Shown here piece after piece: positions 41,872 through 50,640 of a DNA stretch of 64,000 bases (positions within the stretch are counted from its first letter, which is position 1; the number at the start of each line of letters is the position of its first letter). The position numbers were made by a program, and so were the translations under genes. The stretch is from positions 248,001-312,000 of the forward strand of contig CALOFP010000002.1 of the NCBI GenBank assembly GCA_942492635.1, written 5' to 3'. Source of the stretch: CALOFP01 sp942492635 (lineage in GTDB: Bacteria; UBP6; UBA1177; CALOFP01). The notes beneath the pieces were generated by a model. That model was given only the letters and a program-made list of their open reading frames with translations. It was not told the origin of the DNA and ran no database searches.

Positions 41872-43101
41872 ATGCCGCTTTTTGTCTACAAGGTTATCAC
41901 AAGTGACGGTAAGGAGAAAAAGGGCGTCATTGAGGGTTCGAGCAAGAATGCTGTGAAGGTTAAATTCCAGCAGGAGGGGTTTTACATTACCGAGCTCAAG
42001 GAGAAGGTTGGGATGGAGGGATTCCGTCTCAAGAGCCTCAAGGATCTTCTCAGCCTCGGCAGCAAGAAGGTTCCCCTGGGTGAGATCGCTTCAATGACAA
42101 GGCTTCTTGCAACGCTGCAGAAGGCCAATATCCCGCTTGTTGAATCTATTGCTGCCGTGAGCGAGCAGCAGGAGAATCCCCGTATCAAAGAGGGGCTCCT
42201 GATGCTGAAGCAGAAGATTCAGGAAGGATACTCTTTTTCCAGATCGGCAAAGGACTTTCCAGACATCTTCAGTCCTCTCTACTGTAACATGATTGCGGCT
42301 GGAGAAGAGAGCGGAGCCCTCGACAAGGTTTTCATGAGACTTGCCGACTTTCTGGAAGCTCAGGTGGAACTTCGCAACAAGGTGAGTTCGGCCATGACCT
42401 ACCCCATCGTTCTTCTCGGCATTGCGGTAATCGTTGTAGGCGTACTCTTTACGACGGTTATTCCGAAGCTTGCAAAGATGTTTGAGGATATTGACATGGC
42501 GCTTCCGCTGCAGACCCGTATTCTTATCGGCATGAGCGATGCGGTTGCCGGCTACTGGTGGCTTTTCATTATTCTTTTCGGTCTGGGACTATTTCTTTTC
42601 CGCCGATACATAAAGACAGATAAGGGAGCCCACAAATGGCACCGGTTTCTAATTACGATGCCGGTTTTCGGAAAAATAAACCGGATGGTTGCCATATCCC
42701 GTTTTTCCAAGACCCTCAGCACACTTCTCGAATCGGGTGTTCCGATTCTGAATGCGTTCGATATAGTGAAGCGCGTCATAGGAAACAAGATTCTTGAGGA
42801 CGCCATCGGCGTTGCGAGGGAAAACATCAAAGAGGGTGAATCGATAGCCGGACCGCTTAAAAGATCCGGAGAGTTTCCACCGATAGTTATCCATATGGTT
42901 GCCATCGGAGAGAAGAGCGGCGAGTTGGAGGAGATGCTCGAGACACTTGCCGACAGCTACGAAAAGGAAGTGAATCACACACTTGACAAACTTACCTCAA
43001 TGCTTGAACCGGTGATGCTTGTATTCTTAGGAGGCATCGTAGCCTTCATTGTATTCTCGATCATTATGCCGATTCTTCAGGTTAACGAGGTTGTTGGATA
43101 A
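41872..43101 (+). CDS. gspF: type II secretion inner-membrane platform protein GspF
   Basis: A 409-residue polytopic membrane protein with two repeated GspF domains. Motifs include FYITELKEK, TRLLATLQKANIPLVES, IAAGEESGALDKVF and the mirrored MVAIGEKSGELEEML. Three hydrophobic stretches (YPIVLLGIAVIVVGVLFT, WWLFIILFGLGLFLF, VMLVFLGGIVAFIVFSI) are membrane helices. It lies 3 bases after gspE. Confidence 0.96.
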   Translation: MPLFVYKVITSDGKEKKGVIEGSSKNAVKVKFQQEGFYITELKEKVGMEGFRLKSLKDLLSLGSKKVPLGEIASMTRLLATLQKANIPLVESIAAVSEQQENPRIKEGLLMLKQKIQEGYSFSRSAKDFPDIFSPLYCNMIAAGEESGALDKVFMRLADFLEAQVELRNKVSSAMTYPIVLLGIAVIVVGVLFTTVIPKLAKMFEDIDMALPLQTRILIGMSDAVAGYWWLFIILFGLGLFLFRRYIKTDKGAHKWHRFLITMPVFGKINRMVAISRFSKTLSTLLESGVPILNAFDIVKRVIGNKILEDAIGVARENIKEGESIAGPLKRSGEFPPIVIHMVAIGEKSGELEEMLETLADSYEKEVNHTLDKLTSMLEPVMLVFLGGIVAFIVFSIIMPILQVNEVVG

Positions 43102-43123
43102 TTTTATTTCAAAGGGGTTTAAG

Positions 43124-43552
43124 ATGTTTAGAAGACTTTTAAAAGACATTTTTAAAGAGAACAGTCGAAGAGGTTTCTCTCTCGTTGAGATCATGGTTGC
43201 CATCACGATTCTTGCAATGATCATGGGAGGCGCCAGCCTTGCATTCATGAACTACCTCAAGAAATCCCGTGTAAAACAGGCCGGGATGGATATCAAGACA
43301 CTTTCCAACGCACTTGATCTCTACAAGACCGAGTTCGGGAAGTATCCCGACAGCGAAGGAGGTCTTGAAGCTCTTGTAAAGGAGGGGTTCCTAAGGGACA
43401 AGAAGATACCGAGGGATCCTTGGAAAAGCAGATACATCTATATCTATCCCGGGGTAAACAATACAGACTCCTACGACCTCTACTCCTTTGGTCCTGACGC
43501 AAAGGAAGGTGGCGGAGACGACATCGGAAACTGGGAAGAGTCAGGGGAGTAA
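43124..43552 (+). CDS. gspG: type II secretion major pseudopilin GspG
   Basis: A 142-residue major pseudopilin. The prepilin site RRG|FSLVEIMVAI has Glu at +5, and GMDIKTLSNALDLYKTEFGKYP and DPWKSRYIYIYPG with a Ca-binding-type loop and a YDLYSFGPDAKEGGGDDI ending are the GspG hallmarks. The start at 43124 has AAGGGG upstream; a longer frame is rejected because it would cover the end of gspF. Confidence 0.97.
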   Translation: MFRRLLKDIFKENSRRGFSLVEIMVAITILAMIMGGASLAFMNYLKKSRVKQAGMDIKTLSNALDLYKTEFGKYPDSEGGLEALVKEGFLRDKKIPRDPWKSRYIYIYPGVNNTDSYDLYSFGPDAKEGGGDDIGNWEESGE

Positions 43553-43563
43553 TCTGAGTCTAT

Positions 43564-44379
43564 ATGAGAGGACGAAGGGGAAAAGGGGGATTTTCGATCA
43601 TTGAAATCCTTGTGGTTATGGGTGTTCTTGCGATTGTTATGGGACTCTCTATTCCGGCCATAACCAACGTCGGACGAGCCCGTGCAGGTTCGGAACTGGG
43701 CCGTTTCAACGCATTTGTTAAGAAGATGTTTATGAAATCCATCCGGAAGGGGATCTACGTGCGCGTGGTGGTCGATATGAAAAAAAACGAGTACTGGGCG
43801 GAAAAAACCGACGACCCCTTTTACCTTATGGACCCGAAAATTCAGAAGGAGTACGCAGAACGTACCGATAAAATGCTGGAATCCTACGAGGATCAGAGCT
43901 CTTTCGGATCAACTGAAAGAAAGGCAGGAGCAGCTTCAGATGCCCTTAACCTCTTCGACAAGATGAAGGCCAGGGAGGAGGAGGAGTCTACCGATTTTTA
44001 CAACTGGGAGAATTTCGTCCCAGAAAAACGAAGCATCCGGGAACTCATAAAGCCATCCTACGAGGAGGTTTCCAAGAAGATTAAACTTTCCGGAGGACTA
44101 CAATGGACCGGTTTTTTCTCCTATCACACACCAAGCCGAGTGGTTTTCGACGACGAGAGCGAAGAGGAGGAGAAGGGGAAAACGGTTGAAATTCATATCT
44201 TTCCACAGGGCCGAATAGAACCCTTTTTCCTCTCTCTTGGAAACTCAGAGGGGGAGGTGTACTACTATCTGAAAAGCGATTTTTTTCTTGATACCAAGAT
44301 AGTCCGGGGTGATTTTGAAGATGAGGCCACAGAGATAATGGAAGGTGTTTTCAAGGAAGGCGAGGAGGAAGGCAAGTGA
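43564..44379 (+). CDS. gspH: type II secretion minor pseudopilin GspH-like
   Basis: A 271-residue prepilin-like protein with site KGG|FSIIEILVVMGVLAIV. It is longer than usual GspH (about 170-200 residues), with an acidic inserted region near 125-150 containing KMKAREEEESTDFYNWE. The position between gspG and gspI and the N-terminus support GspH. It overlaps gspI as GTGA. Confidence 0.82.
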   Translation: MRGRRGKGGFSIIEILVVMGVLAIVMGLSIPAITNVGRARAGSELGRFNAFVKKMFMKSIRKGIYVRVVVDMKKNEYWAEKTDDPFYLMDPKIQKEYAERTDKMLESYEDQSSFGSTERKAGAASDALNLFDKMKAREEEESTDFYNWENFVPEKRSIRELIKPSYEEVSKKIKLSGGLQWTGFFSYHTPSRVVFDDESEEEEKGKTVEIHIFPQGRIEPFFLSLGNSEGEVYYYLKSDFFLDTKIVRGDFEDEATEIMEGVFKEGEEEGK

Positions 44380-44999
44380 TTCGGCTTAAAAGGGGTTTTT
44401 CGCTTCTTGAGGTTACAATTGCGGTTGTCATTCTATCTACCGCTCTTATCGTTATTTCTCGAATTATATCCATGAGCTACTACTATGCCGAGAGGGTCGA
44501 GAATATATACAAGGGAACTGAACTGGCATGGGTCAAGCTTCACGAGATAGAAGAGGATATAAAGAAAAACGGTCTTCCCACCCTCGGCCCCCTTGGAAAG
44601 GAGGATGAGGGTGAGTTTGAAGAGGATGAGTACGAAGGATTTCGCTGGAAATACTCCATAAAGAAGGTTTACATTCCTATTCCCGATCTTGCTCCGGGTG
44701 CCGACGATGAAGGAGGAAAGGAGGAGGAGGCTGCGGGAATGCTGATGGGCGTCAAACCGATGATCGAGGATTTTTTCAAGGAGAGAATAAGGAAGCTGAC
44801 ACTGGAGGTGCTCTGGGGCGAAGGCCGACGTGAAAGTGAAAAGGTTCAATTCACTCTTTTCCTCACAACGGAGGGTACGGTAAAGGATTTTAAAGAGATT
44901 CAGGGACCCATAAAAACCGGAAACTCTAAAAAGAGTCAAGGAGGAACATCTGCACCATCCGGATTTCCTTCTGCTCCGTCACCATGGGGGAGAAAATGA
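44376..44999 (+). CDS. gspI: type II secretion minor pseudopilin GspI
   Basis: A 207-residue prepilin with site KRG|FSLLEVTIAVVIL. The start is GTG with GAGGAGGAAG upstream, overlapping the gspH stop. An acidic insertion (EDEGEFEEDEYEGF) and a Pro/Ser-rich end make it longer than most GspI. It belongs to the pseudopilus tip complex with GspJ and GspK. Confidence 0.85.
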   Translation: MIRLKRGFSLLEVTIAVVILSTALIVISRIISMSYYYAERVENIYKGTELAWVKLHEIEEDIKKNGLPTLGPLGKEDEGEFEEDEYEGFRWKYSIKKVYIPIPDLAPGADDEGGKEEEAAGMLMGVKPMIEDFFKERIRKLTLEVLWGEGRRESEKVQFTLFLTTEGTVKDFKEIQGPIKTGNSKKSQGGTSAPSGFPSAPSPWGRK

Positions 45000-45646
45000 G
45001 AAGAGGTTTTTCACTTCTTGAGGTGCTGGTGGCTATGGGCATCACCTCAATTCTAGTTGGGTCCGTCTACTTCTCCTTTTCCAATGTGATGAACGGAAGG
45101 GAGAGGATAAAGAGTCGTACCGAGAGAATAAGAAAGCTCTACTTTGCCCTCGACATAATGAAGAGGGATATTGAGAATGCATATCTCACGACCCACAAGG
45201 GAACACCCGAGGAGACACACGTTACTCTCTTTAAAGGAGAGGAGGACCATCCGGTGAGTCACGTCACCTTCGCCACGGTCAATCACTCCAGGATGAGATC
45301 GGATGTCAAGGAGTGCGATCAGGGTGAGGTGGAGTATTACGGCGAGAGAGGCGAGGAGGGCTACATTCTCTACCGCCGCGAGAGTTTCTGGGTTGATCAG
45401 TTTCCCGAGAAGGGAGGCAACGTCTACCCGTTGCTCGATGATTTCGTGATGGTAAAATTTGAATACTGGGACGACGACGACAGGGAGTGGATATCCAACT
45501 GGGATACGGACTCCGTTGATACTCCCGATATTCTGCCTGCGAAGGTGAAGATCACAATTGTTCTGGAAGATAAGCGTATGACAAAGGGCGAAAACAAGAT
45601 AGAGACAATTGTCAACATCCGTTACCGCCGCCCCTACAGTTTCTGA
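44996..45646 (+). CDS. gspJ: type II secretion minor pseudopilin GspJ
   Basis: A 216-residue prepilin with site RRG|FSLLEVLVAMGITS and a beta-rich C-terminal region (VKFEYWDDDDREWISNWD). The ATG at 44996 overlaps the gspI stop as ATGA with GGGGGAGAAA upstream; the frame could extend to 44984 but that start is less good. Confidence 0.88.
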   Translation: MRRGFSLLEVLVAMGITSILVGSVYFSFSNVMNGRERIKSRTERIRKLYFALDIMKRDIENAYLTTHKGTPEETHVTLFKGEEDHPVSHVTFATVNHSRMRSDVKECDQGEVEYYGERGEEGYILYRRESFWVDQFPEKGGNVYPLLDDFVMVKFEYWDDDDREWISNWDTDSVDTPDILPAKVKITIVLEDKRMTKGENKIETIVNIRYRRPYSF

Positions 45647-45656
45647 CGGAGATAAG

Positions 45657-46835
45657 ATGAGAGGTTTTTTCAGGGACATTAAATCGATTCTGAAATCCAG
45701 GAGGGGCATGGCCCTGCTTCTGATTATTGTGATTCTCGGAATAATGATCCCCCTCGTAAGCGATATGAACTACGATGCCCGGACTGAATTCGAGATAGCC
45801 ATGAACTACAAGAGAAAGGCCGAGGCAAAGGTTCTCGCCCGCTCATCTGTCGCGTTCGCAGTTGTGATTTTCGATCTGCAGAAACAGGTGGAAAACGCCC
45901 TCAAAAACTTCGGTCTCCCGAAGATTGAGATTTGGGACATAATTCCGATAGACACTACCATGCTGAGGACTTTTCTGGGGGCAGGTCCCTTTGCATCTAT
46001 TGACGATCTGGTAGAGAAAAAACCTCCCTCACCTGGAGAGAAGGCGACGGAGGGTGCTACTGTTGAATCTGATACCGCGGAGGAAGGGGATCCTCTCTTT
46101 GATTTTGCAGGTGACTTCAGGATCACGTTCGAAAACGAGGACAGCAAGATCAACCTGAACCTTCTGGACGGACCGGCAAAGGATGCCATTGTCAGGATGA
46201 TCTCGGCGGTGATTGAACCGGAAAGTTATGACTTCATCTTTCTTGAAAACACCTCCCGTCCCGAATATGTGACCAGAGAAGAGCTGGTAGGTAATATTGT
46301 CGACTGGGTTGACGGCGACGGTGAGCGCTATCCCAACGGAGGAGATGAATCAGCCCTCTACGCTGACTTCACTCCACGTTACCAGGTTAAGAACGCCAGA
46401 TTCGACACTGTCGAGGAGCTTAGAATGGTTTACGGAATGGATGACATAATTTTCAGGCTCCTTTATCCCCACGTGACAATATACTCTCTGGGAAAGATAA
46501 ACGTCAACAAGGCCCATCCCTACGTAATAGAATCCCTCATAAGGGCCTATGCCGCCGACAAGTCCATGACAGTATTCTACAATCAGGAGATGATGAGGGA
46601 ACTGATGGGTAAGATCCTGGCGAAGAGGGCCCGGGACGGCTTTACGAAGGACAGTGAGCTTCTCTCCATTTTACGTGAGGAGGGAATAAACATGACCAGT
46701 GCCGTTAAGAGGGTAATTACCACAGAGGGAAATATCTATAGAATCCGAGCTGTTGGTGAGAAAGAGGGTGTCGAGAGCTGGGTTGACATGGTTGTCGATA
46801 GAAAGGGTAACTTGTACTACTATAAGGAAGGATAA
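45657..46835 (+). CDS. gspK: type II secretion minor pseudopilin GspK
   Basis: A 392-residue pseudopilin that caps the tip complex. The site SRRG|MALLLIIVILG lacks Glu at +5, as is normal for GspK. The large periplasmic part has DSKINLNLLDGP and LGKINVNKAHPYVI, helix-hairpin-helix-like regions typical of the family. The ATG at 45657 has CGGAGATAAG upstream. Confidence 0.9.
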   Translation: MRGFFRDIKSILKSRRGMALLLIIVILGIMIPLVSDMNYDARTEFEIAMNYKRKAEAKVLARSSVAFAVVIFDLQKQVENALKNFGLPKIEIWDIIPIDTTMLRTFLGAGPFASIDDLVEKKPPSPGEKATEGATVESDTAEEGDPLFDFAGDFRITFENEDSKINLNLLDGPAKDAIVRMISAVIEPESYDFIFLENTSRPEYVTREELVGNIVDWVDGDGERYPNGGDESALYADFTPRYQVKNARFDTVEELRMVYGMDDIIFRLLYPHVTIYSLGKINVNKAHPYVIESLIRAYAADKSMTVFYNQEMMRELMGKILAKRARDGFTKDSELLSILREEGINMTSAVKRVITTEGNIYRIRAVGEKEGVESWVDMVVDRKGNLYYYKEG

Positions 46836-46845
46836 GAGGTAAAAC

Positions 46846-48294
46846 ATGCGGTTTGCATCCTGTATTCTGCTCAAGAAGCGGATCCTAATATACGAATTTG
46901 AAAAGGATTACAACACGGTACATGAGAAGGGATTGAGTTCCATAGAGTATGGAGAGTCACTCTCATACCTCCAGCATCTCGATTTCATGGATATCATAAT
47001 GCCGGCAAGGGATGTGCTTTTCTACACCAAGGAGTACCCGCCTGTGAAGGGGCCTCAACTTGAAAAGATCATCGCTCAGGATATCGGATCGGTGACACCG
47101 TTCAATCCGGAAGAGCTGATATTCGATTTCGAGAAGTTCTCGGATACCAAGACGACAGTCTTCATGGTGTTCAAGGAGAGAATCAGGGAGCTGATGGGCA
47201 GGCTCGACAGTTCTCTCTACGACAAGATCAGGGCGATTATTCCGGAAGAGCTGCTTTTCTTCAAGAACAGAGGTGTGGACAACGGCCTGGTAATAGGTGA
47301 GGACTACTCTGTACTTGTTACACGAGAAGGGCAGATTGTCCGTAACATTGGATTTGAGACTTTGAGACAGGAGATATCGGATCTCTATGGTGACGCCGAA
47401 TCATCGGAAGACTATGAAAAATGGCTGGATTCCATAAAAGACCTTTCCATTTTCGATACACTGTCGGAAGAGGAGATCAGGATCCGTAAAAAGATAGAAG
47501 GATTCTACAAATCGATTTATGAAAGATTCAGCTCCTACATCGGAAGCGAGCAGCGTCTGGGCTTTTACCTCAGCGATGCGGTAATAGGAAGCGGCGAGAA
47601 GCTTCTCAACAACATAGCCCCCGAATCTGAGGAGTTTACTGTAGATGAAGTTCTCCGGCGTCTTTACGAAGAGGCCGAGGATCAGAAGTCTATAAACTTC
47701 GCCAAGGGGGAATTTGCCTACAAGGGTGGATTCGGATTCCACAGGAAGAAACTCATCGCCACAATAGTAATGCTTCTTGTGGGATTTCTTCTATTCTTTA
47801 TGGGTATGCAGTTCAGGCTTTCCGATCTCGATTCGAGAGTGGAGAGGATCGAGGAGCGTACGAGAAAAGCGCAGAAAAGGGTTCTCGGAAGGGAGTATCC
47901 CTCCACGAAGCAGGCTCTCTCCATAATGATGAGGACAATCGAGGGCAAGGGTTCCAAGGACAAGCGGAAACTCTACCCATACAGTTCTCTTTTCATCATC
48001 GAAACAGTATTTCCTCAGATAGCCTTTGAGGGAAGCACCGTAGAGGTGCAAACCTTTTCTGTGAAGGACGGTAAGATAAAGGTTACCGGATTTGCGGATT
48101 CGGATACGGATATTTTCAAGATGATAGAGAATCTTGAACAGCTTCCATTCGTAAGCGATCTTAACAAGGGTGCAATCAACACCTATCGCGGAAGAAACAA
48201 GTTTTCCATAAGCTTTTCGTTCGAAAAGAAGGAGAAGGAGGAAAAGAGAGACAGGAAGAAGGAGAACAAGAAGAAGGGAAAGGGAGCAAATTGA
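46846..48294 (+). CDS. gspL: type II secretion protein GspL
   Basis: A 482-residue protein with a PilM-like cytoplasmic actin-fold domain (to about 300), one membrane helix (KLIATIVMLLVGFLLFFMG) and a periplasmic ferredoxin-like domain. The end is very Lys/Glu-rich (EKKEKEEKRDRKK). In the T2SS it recruits GspE to the membrane and binds GspM. It lies 10 bases after gspK. Confidence 0.85.
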   Translation: MRFASCILLKKRILIYEFEKDYNTVHEKGLSSIEYGESLSYLQHLDFMDIIMPARDVLFYTKEYPPVKGPQLEKIIAQDIGSVTPFNPEELIFDFEKFSDTKTTVFMVFKERIRELMGRLDSSLYDKIRAIIPEELLFFKNRGVDNGLVIGEDYSVLVTREGQIVRNIGFETLRQEISDLYGDAESSEDYEKWLDSIKDLSIFDTLSEEEIRIRKKIEGFYKSIYERFSSYIGSEQRLGFYLSDAVIGSGEKLLNNIAPESEEFTVDEVLRRLYEEAEDQKSINFAKGEFAYKGGFGFHRKKLIATIVMLLVGFLLFFMGMQFRLSDLDSRVERIEERTRKAQKRVLGREYPSTKQALSIMMRTIEGKGSKDKRKLYPYSSLFIIETVFPQIAFEGSTVEVQTFSVKDGKIKVTGFADSDTDIFKMIENLEQLPFVSDLNKGAINTYRGRNKFSISFSFEKKEKEEKRDRKKENKKKGKGAN

Positions 48295-48295
48295 T

Positions 48296-48835
48296 ATGAA
48301 GGATAAGATTTTTAACTATATCGAATCTCTGAGTGACAGGGAGAAGGCTGTTTTTGTTCTCCTTGGGTTTACACTCTCAATCTTCATTGCCGTAATGATG
48401 TACTTTGTCATGCAGGGAGCCGTCGACGACAAGCTTGGTGACATCGAGGAGAGGAAAGGTCTTCTAAGTCGGTTTGAAACCTATGAACGGGACTACCGCT
48501 CAGCAAAAGAGCGGGAAGAGAAGATGGTGGAGCGGATAAGAAGAAACAAGATAAACATCAACTCATACATAAGTGGAATCAGGGAGTCCCTGAGTATAGA
48601 TATCTCGACCACCAAGGAGCTCAAGGCCGAAAAGAAGGGTTCGATTCTTGTCGAGAGGGTGGAGCTTTCACTTAGAAGGGTTGAGCTTCCGACCCTTCTA
48701 TCCTTTCTCTACTCCCTTGAAAACAGGAACAGGAACGTCTTCATCGACGAGCTTACATTGAAGAAGAGACATGACCGCAGGAATTACGACTCCACCGTTG
48801 TCGTTGCCACATTAAAGGAGGTTGAAGAGGAATGA
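48296..48835 (+). CDS. gspM: type II secretion protein GspM
   Basis: A 179-residue protein with a short cytoplasmic N-terminus, a membrane helix (AVFVLLGFTLSIFIAVMMYFV) and a coiled-coil plus ferredoxin-like periplasmic part (LRRVELPTLLSFLYSLENR). It pairs with GspL. Its position and layout, not sequence identity, support the call. It overlaps gspN as ATGA. Confidence 0.82.
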   Translation: MKDKIFNYIESLSDREKAVFVLLGFTLSIFIAVMMYFVMQGAVDDKLGDIEERKGLLSRFETYERDYRSAKEREEKMVERIRRNKININSYISGIRESLSIDISTTKELKAEKKGSILVERVELSLRRVELPTLLSFLYSLENRNRNVFIDELTLKKRHDRRNYDSTVVVATLKEVEEE

Positions 48836-49851
48836 AAATAATGAAGTGGAAAGCCTTTTCTGGTCGAATATTTTCATCGGGACGAATGGCTCGTTACCTG
48901 AGAGCTCTTCTCTTCGTGGATGCAGCCGTCCTTCTCGGGATCTACCTTGCGATGAAGCTCTTCTTTCCGGGTGACTTTGTTCTTGACAGAATTAACGCCG
49001 CAGCTCGTGGAAGTGGAATATCTCTTTCTGGAGCCAGCGTATCATGGTCTCCTTTTGTGACACTGGAAATGGAGGGCGGAACTCTCAATCGAGACGGGGA
49101 AAAACTTTTCTCTTTTGATGAGATCACCCTGTCTCCATCGATCGGAGCCCTCTTGGGTGGCAGCTACAGCGGAGATCTCTCACTCAACAACTTCGACGGA
49201 ATGGGAGGAGAAGTGGATCTATCTCTCTCCTTCGAACATAAGGGAAAACGTCGGAAGATTATGGAGGGATGCGGAGAGTTTAGCCTGGACGATATTCCTC
49301 TCAATATTCTCCGATCCCTGCTTCCCGGTACAAAGATACGAGGAAGACTCGGGGGAGAGATGAAAATCTGTTCAGGCAGAAGGTATGACGGCAATTTCGA
49401 TATAACCGGAACCGGTTTATCGGTAGGCGGAAAAGTTGAAACCGCAATGGGACCGATGGAACTTGATAGAATAGATCTCGGTAAGCTTACCTTCAAAGCA
49501 GAGATGAAGAAGAACAGGTTGGATATTGAAAAATTAAAAATCGCCGGGCTGTTCGACATATCGATAACTGGGAAGATCATGGTCAACAACTACCGGATCT
49601 CCGCCTCCAGGCTTGATTTGGATATCGACATAAAAGAGCGGCAGAAGGATGCCTTTAAAAAAATCTCCATCCTGGAAATTGCCCTTGCCCAGTACAAGAA
49701 ATCGGATGAAAAGGGCAACGATGTCTATAAACTCTCATTGAAGGGGTCATTCGACAACCCCGTGCTTAGGAAGCAGACAAAGAGCAACCGGAGAACATCC
49801 GACAGAAAACAGAGAAATAGAACAGGAAATAACAAACGAGGTAAAAAATGA
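48832..49851 (+). CDS. gspN: type II secretion protein GspN
   Basis: A 339-residue protein with an N-terminal membrane helix (ALLFVDAAVLLGIYLAMKLFF) and a periplasmic beta-rich AsmA-like domain (SWSPFVTLEMEGGTLNRDG, FDITGTGLSVGGKVE). This matches GspN of deltaproteobacterial-type T2SS operons. The C-terminus is basic (NRRTSDRKQRNRTGNNKRG). It overlaps the lipoprotein gene by 4 bases. Confidence 0.8.
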   Translation: MKIMKWKAFSGRIFSSGRMARYLRALLFVDAAVLLGIYLAMKLFFPGDFVLDRINAAARGSGISLSGASVSWSPFVTLEMEGGTLNRDGEKLFSFDEITLSPSIGALLGGSYSGDLSLNNFDGMGGEVDLSLSFEHKGKRRKIMEGCGEFSLDDIPLNILRSLLPGTKIRGRLGGEMKICSGRRYDGNFDITGTGLSVGGKVETAMGPMELDRIDLGKLTFKAEMKKNRLDIEKLKIAGLFDISITGKIMVNNYRISASRLDLDIDIKERQKDAFKKISILEIALAQYKKSDEKGNDVYKLSLKGSFDNPVLRKQTKSNRRTSDRKQRNRTGNNKRGKK

Positions 49852-50357
49852 GAAAGCTTACAGCATTTTTACTGCTTCTGTGTACTGTAGCAGTCGTATC
49901 ATGCGGAACAAAGAATATCCGTGGAACCGAAATTCCGGATACAGAAGAGAACCGGTCCGTACTGAAGACCTTCGGAGAGTACGTCCTGGCTGTGAAAAAA
50001 CAGGATCCCGAAAAGATAGTTGTTCTTGTATCGGATAACTACTACGACGAGAACGGTACCGACGATGCAACCGACGATGTCGACTACAAAGGTATCGTAA
50101 AGTTTCTTGGAAGCAGCGAGTTCAAGGAGATACTCAAAATCGACCTTATATTTGTCGTTAAAGACCTGATCGTTGAGAACGGAACAGCAAAACTACTCTA
50201 CTTCTACGAAGGCCGCTTCAAAACGGATGACAAACTCAGCAAGATGAAAAAATCATCGATTCAGAGCGATTCCGAAAGATGGGAAAAGATAAGCGACGAA
50301 AACCTCATGGTGCTAAAAAAAGAGAACGGTGAGTGGAAAATCGTATCAGGTCTGTAA
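49848..50357 (+). CDS. lipoprotein encoded at the end of the T2SS operon
   Basis: A 169-residue lipoprotein (MRKLTAFLLLLCTVAVVSCG, lipobox VVSC) with a small alpha/beta domain of NTF2-like appearance (LKTFGEYVLAVKKQDPEKIVVLVS, ENGEWKIVSGL). The ATGA overlap with gspN puts it in the operon. It could be an accessory or pilotin-like factor for GspD, or it could serve the envelope generally; the sequence does not decide. Confidence 0.65.
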   Translation: MRKLTAFLLLLCTVAVVSCGTKNIRGTEIPDTEENRSVLKTFGEYVLAVKKQDPEKIVVLVSDNYYDENGTDDATDDVDYKGIVKFLGSSEFKEILKIDLIFVVKDLIVENGTAKLLYFYEGRFKTDDKLSKMKKSSIQSDSERWEKISDENLMVLKKENGEWKIVSGL

Positions 50358-50610
50358 ATTATATTATCAAATCCAACTATTAATCTTTCAAGCGCAGTAT
50401 AAATTGACAAAGCTTCCTTCTAGATGCTGCACATTACATCTCATTCGATCTATTAGGGACTATCATCACAACCACTGAGTAAAACGAAGTGCTCTGACCT
50501 TAAAATATATCAAAGTAGTCAAGCAGGAATTCAATAGCGACAATGATATCGCCTGGCAGTATGAATTTTTGAGAAGTACGGTTAAATTAAAGGTTTTTCA
50601 ACTCAGAGAT
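50358..50610. other. intergenic region, no gene seen
   Basis: Between the end of the T2SS operon and the terminator of the opposite gene. AT-rich, without a credible frame or a plus-strand terminator. Confidence 0.5.
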
Positions 50611-50635
50611 AAAAAATGGGCGGCCGAAGCCGCCC
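50611..50635 (-). terminator. rho-independent terminator of the DUF1015 gene
   Basis: On the minus strand GGGCGGC-TTCG-GCCGCCC (50635-50618) is followed by a T run (A run on plus, 50611-50616), directly after the DUF1015 stop. It may serve both directions. Confidence 0.85.
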
Positions 50636-50640
50636 TAAAA

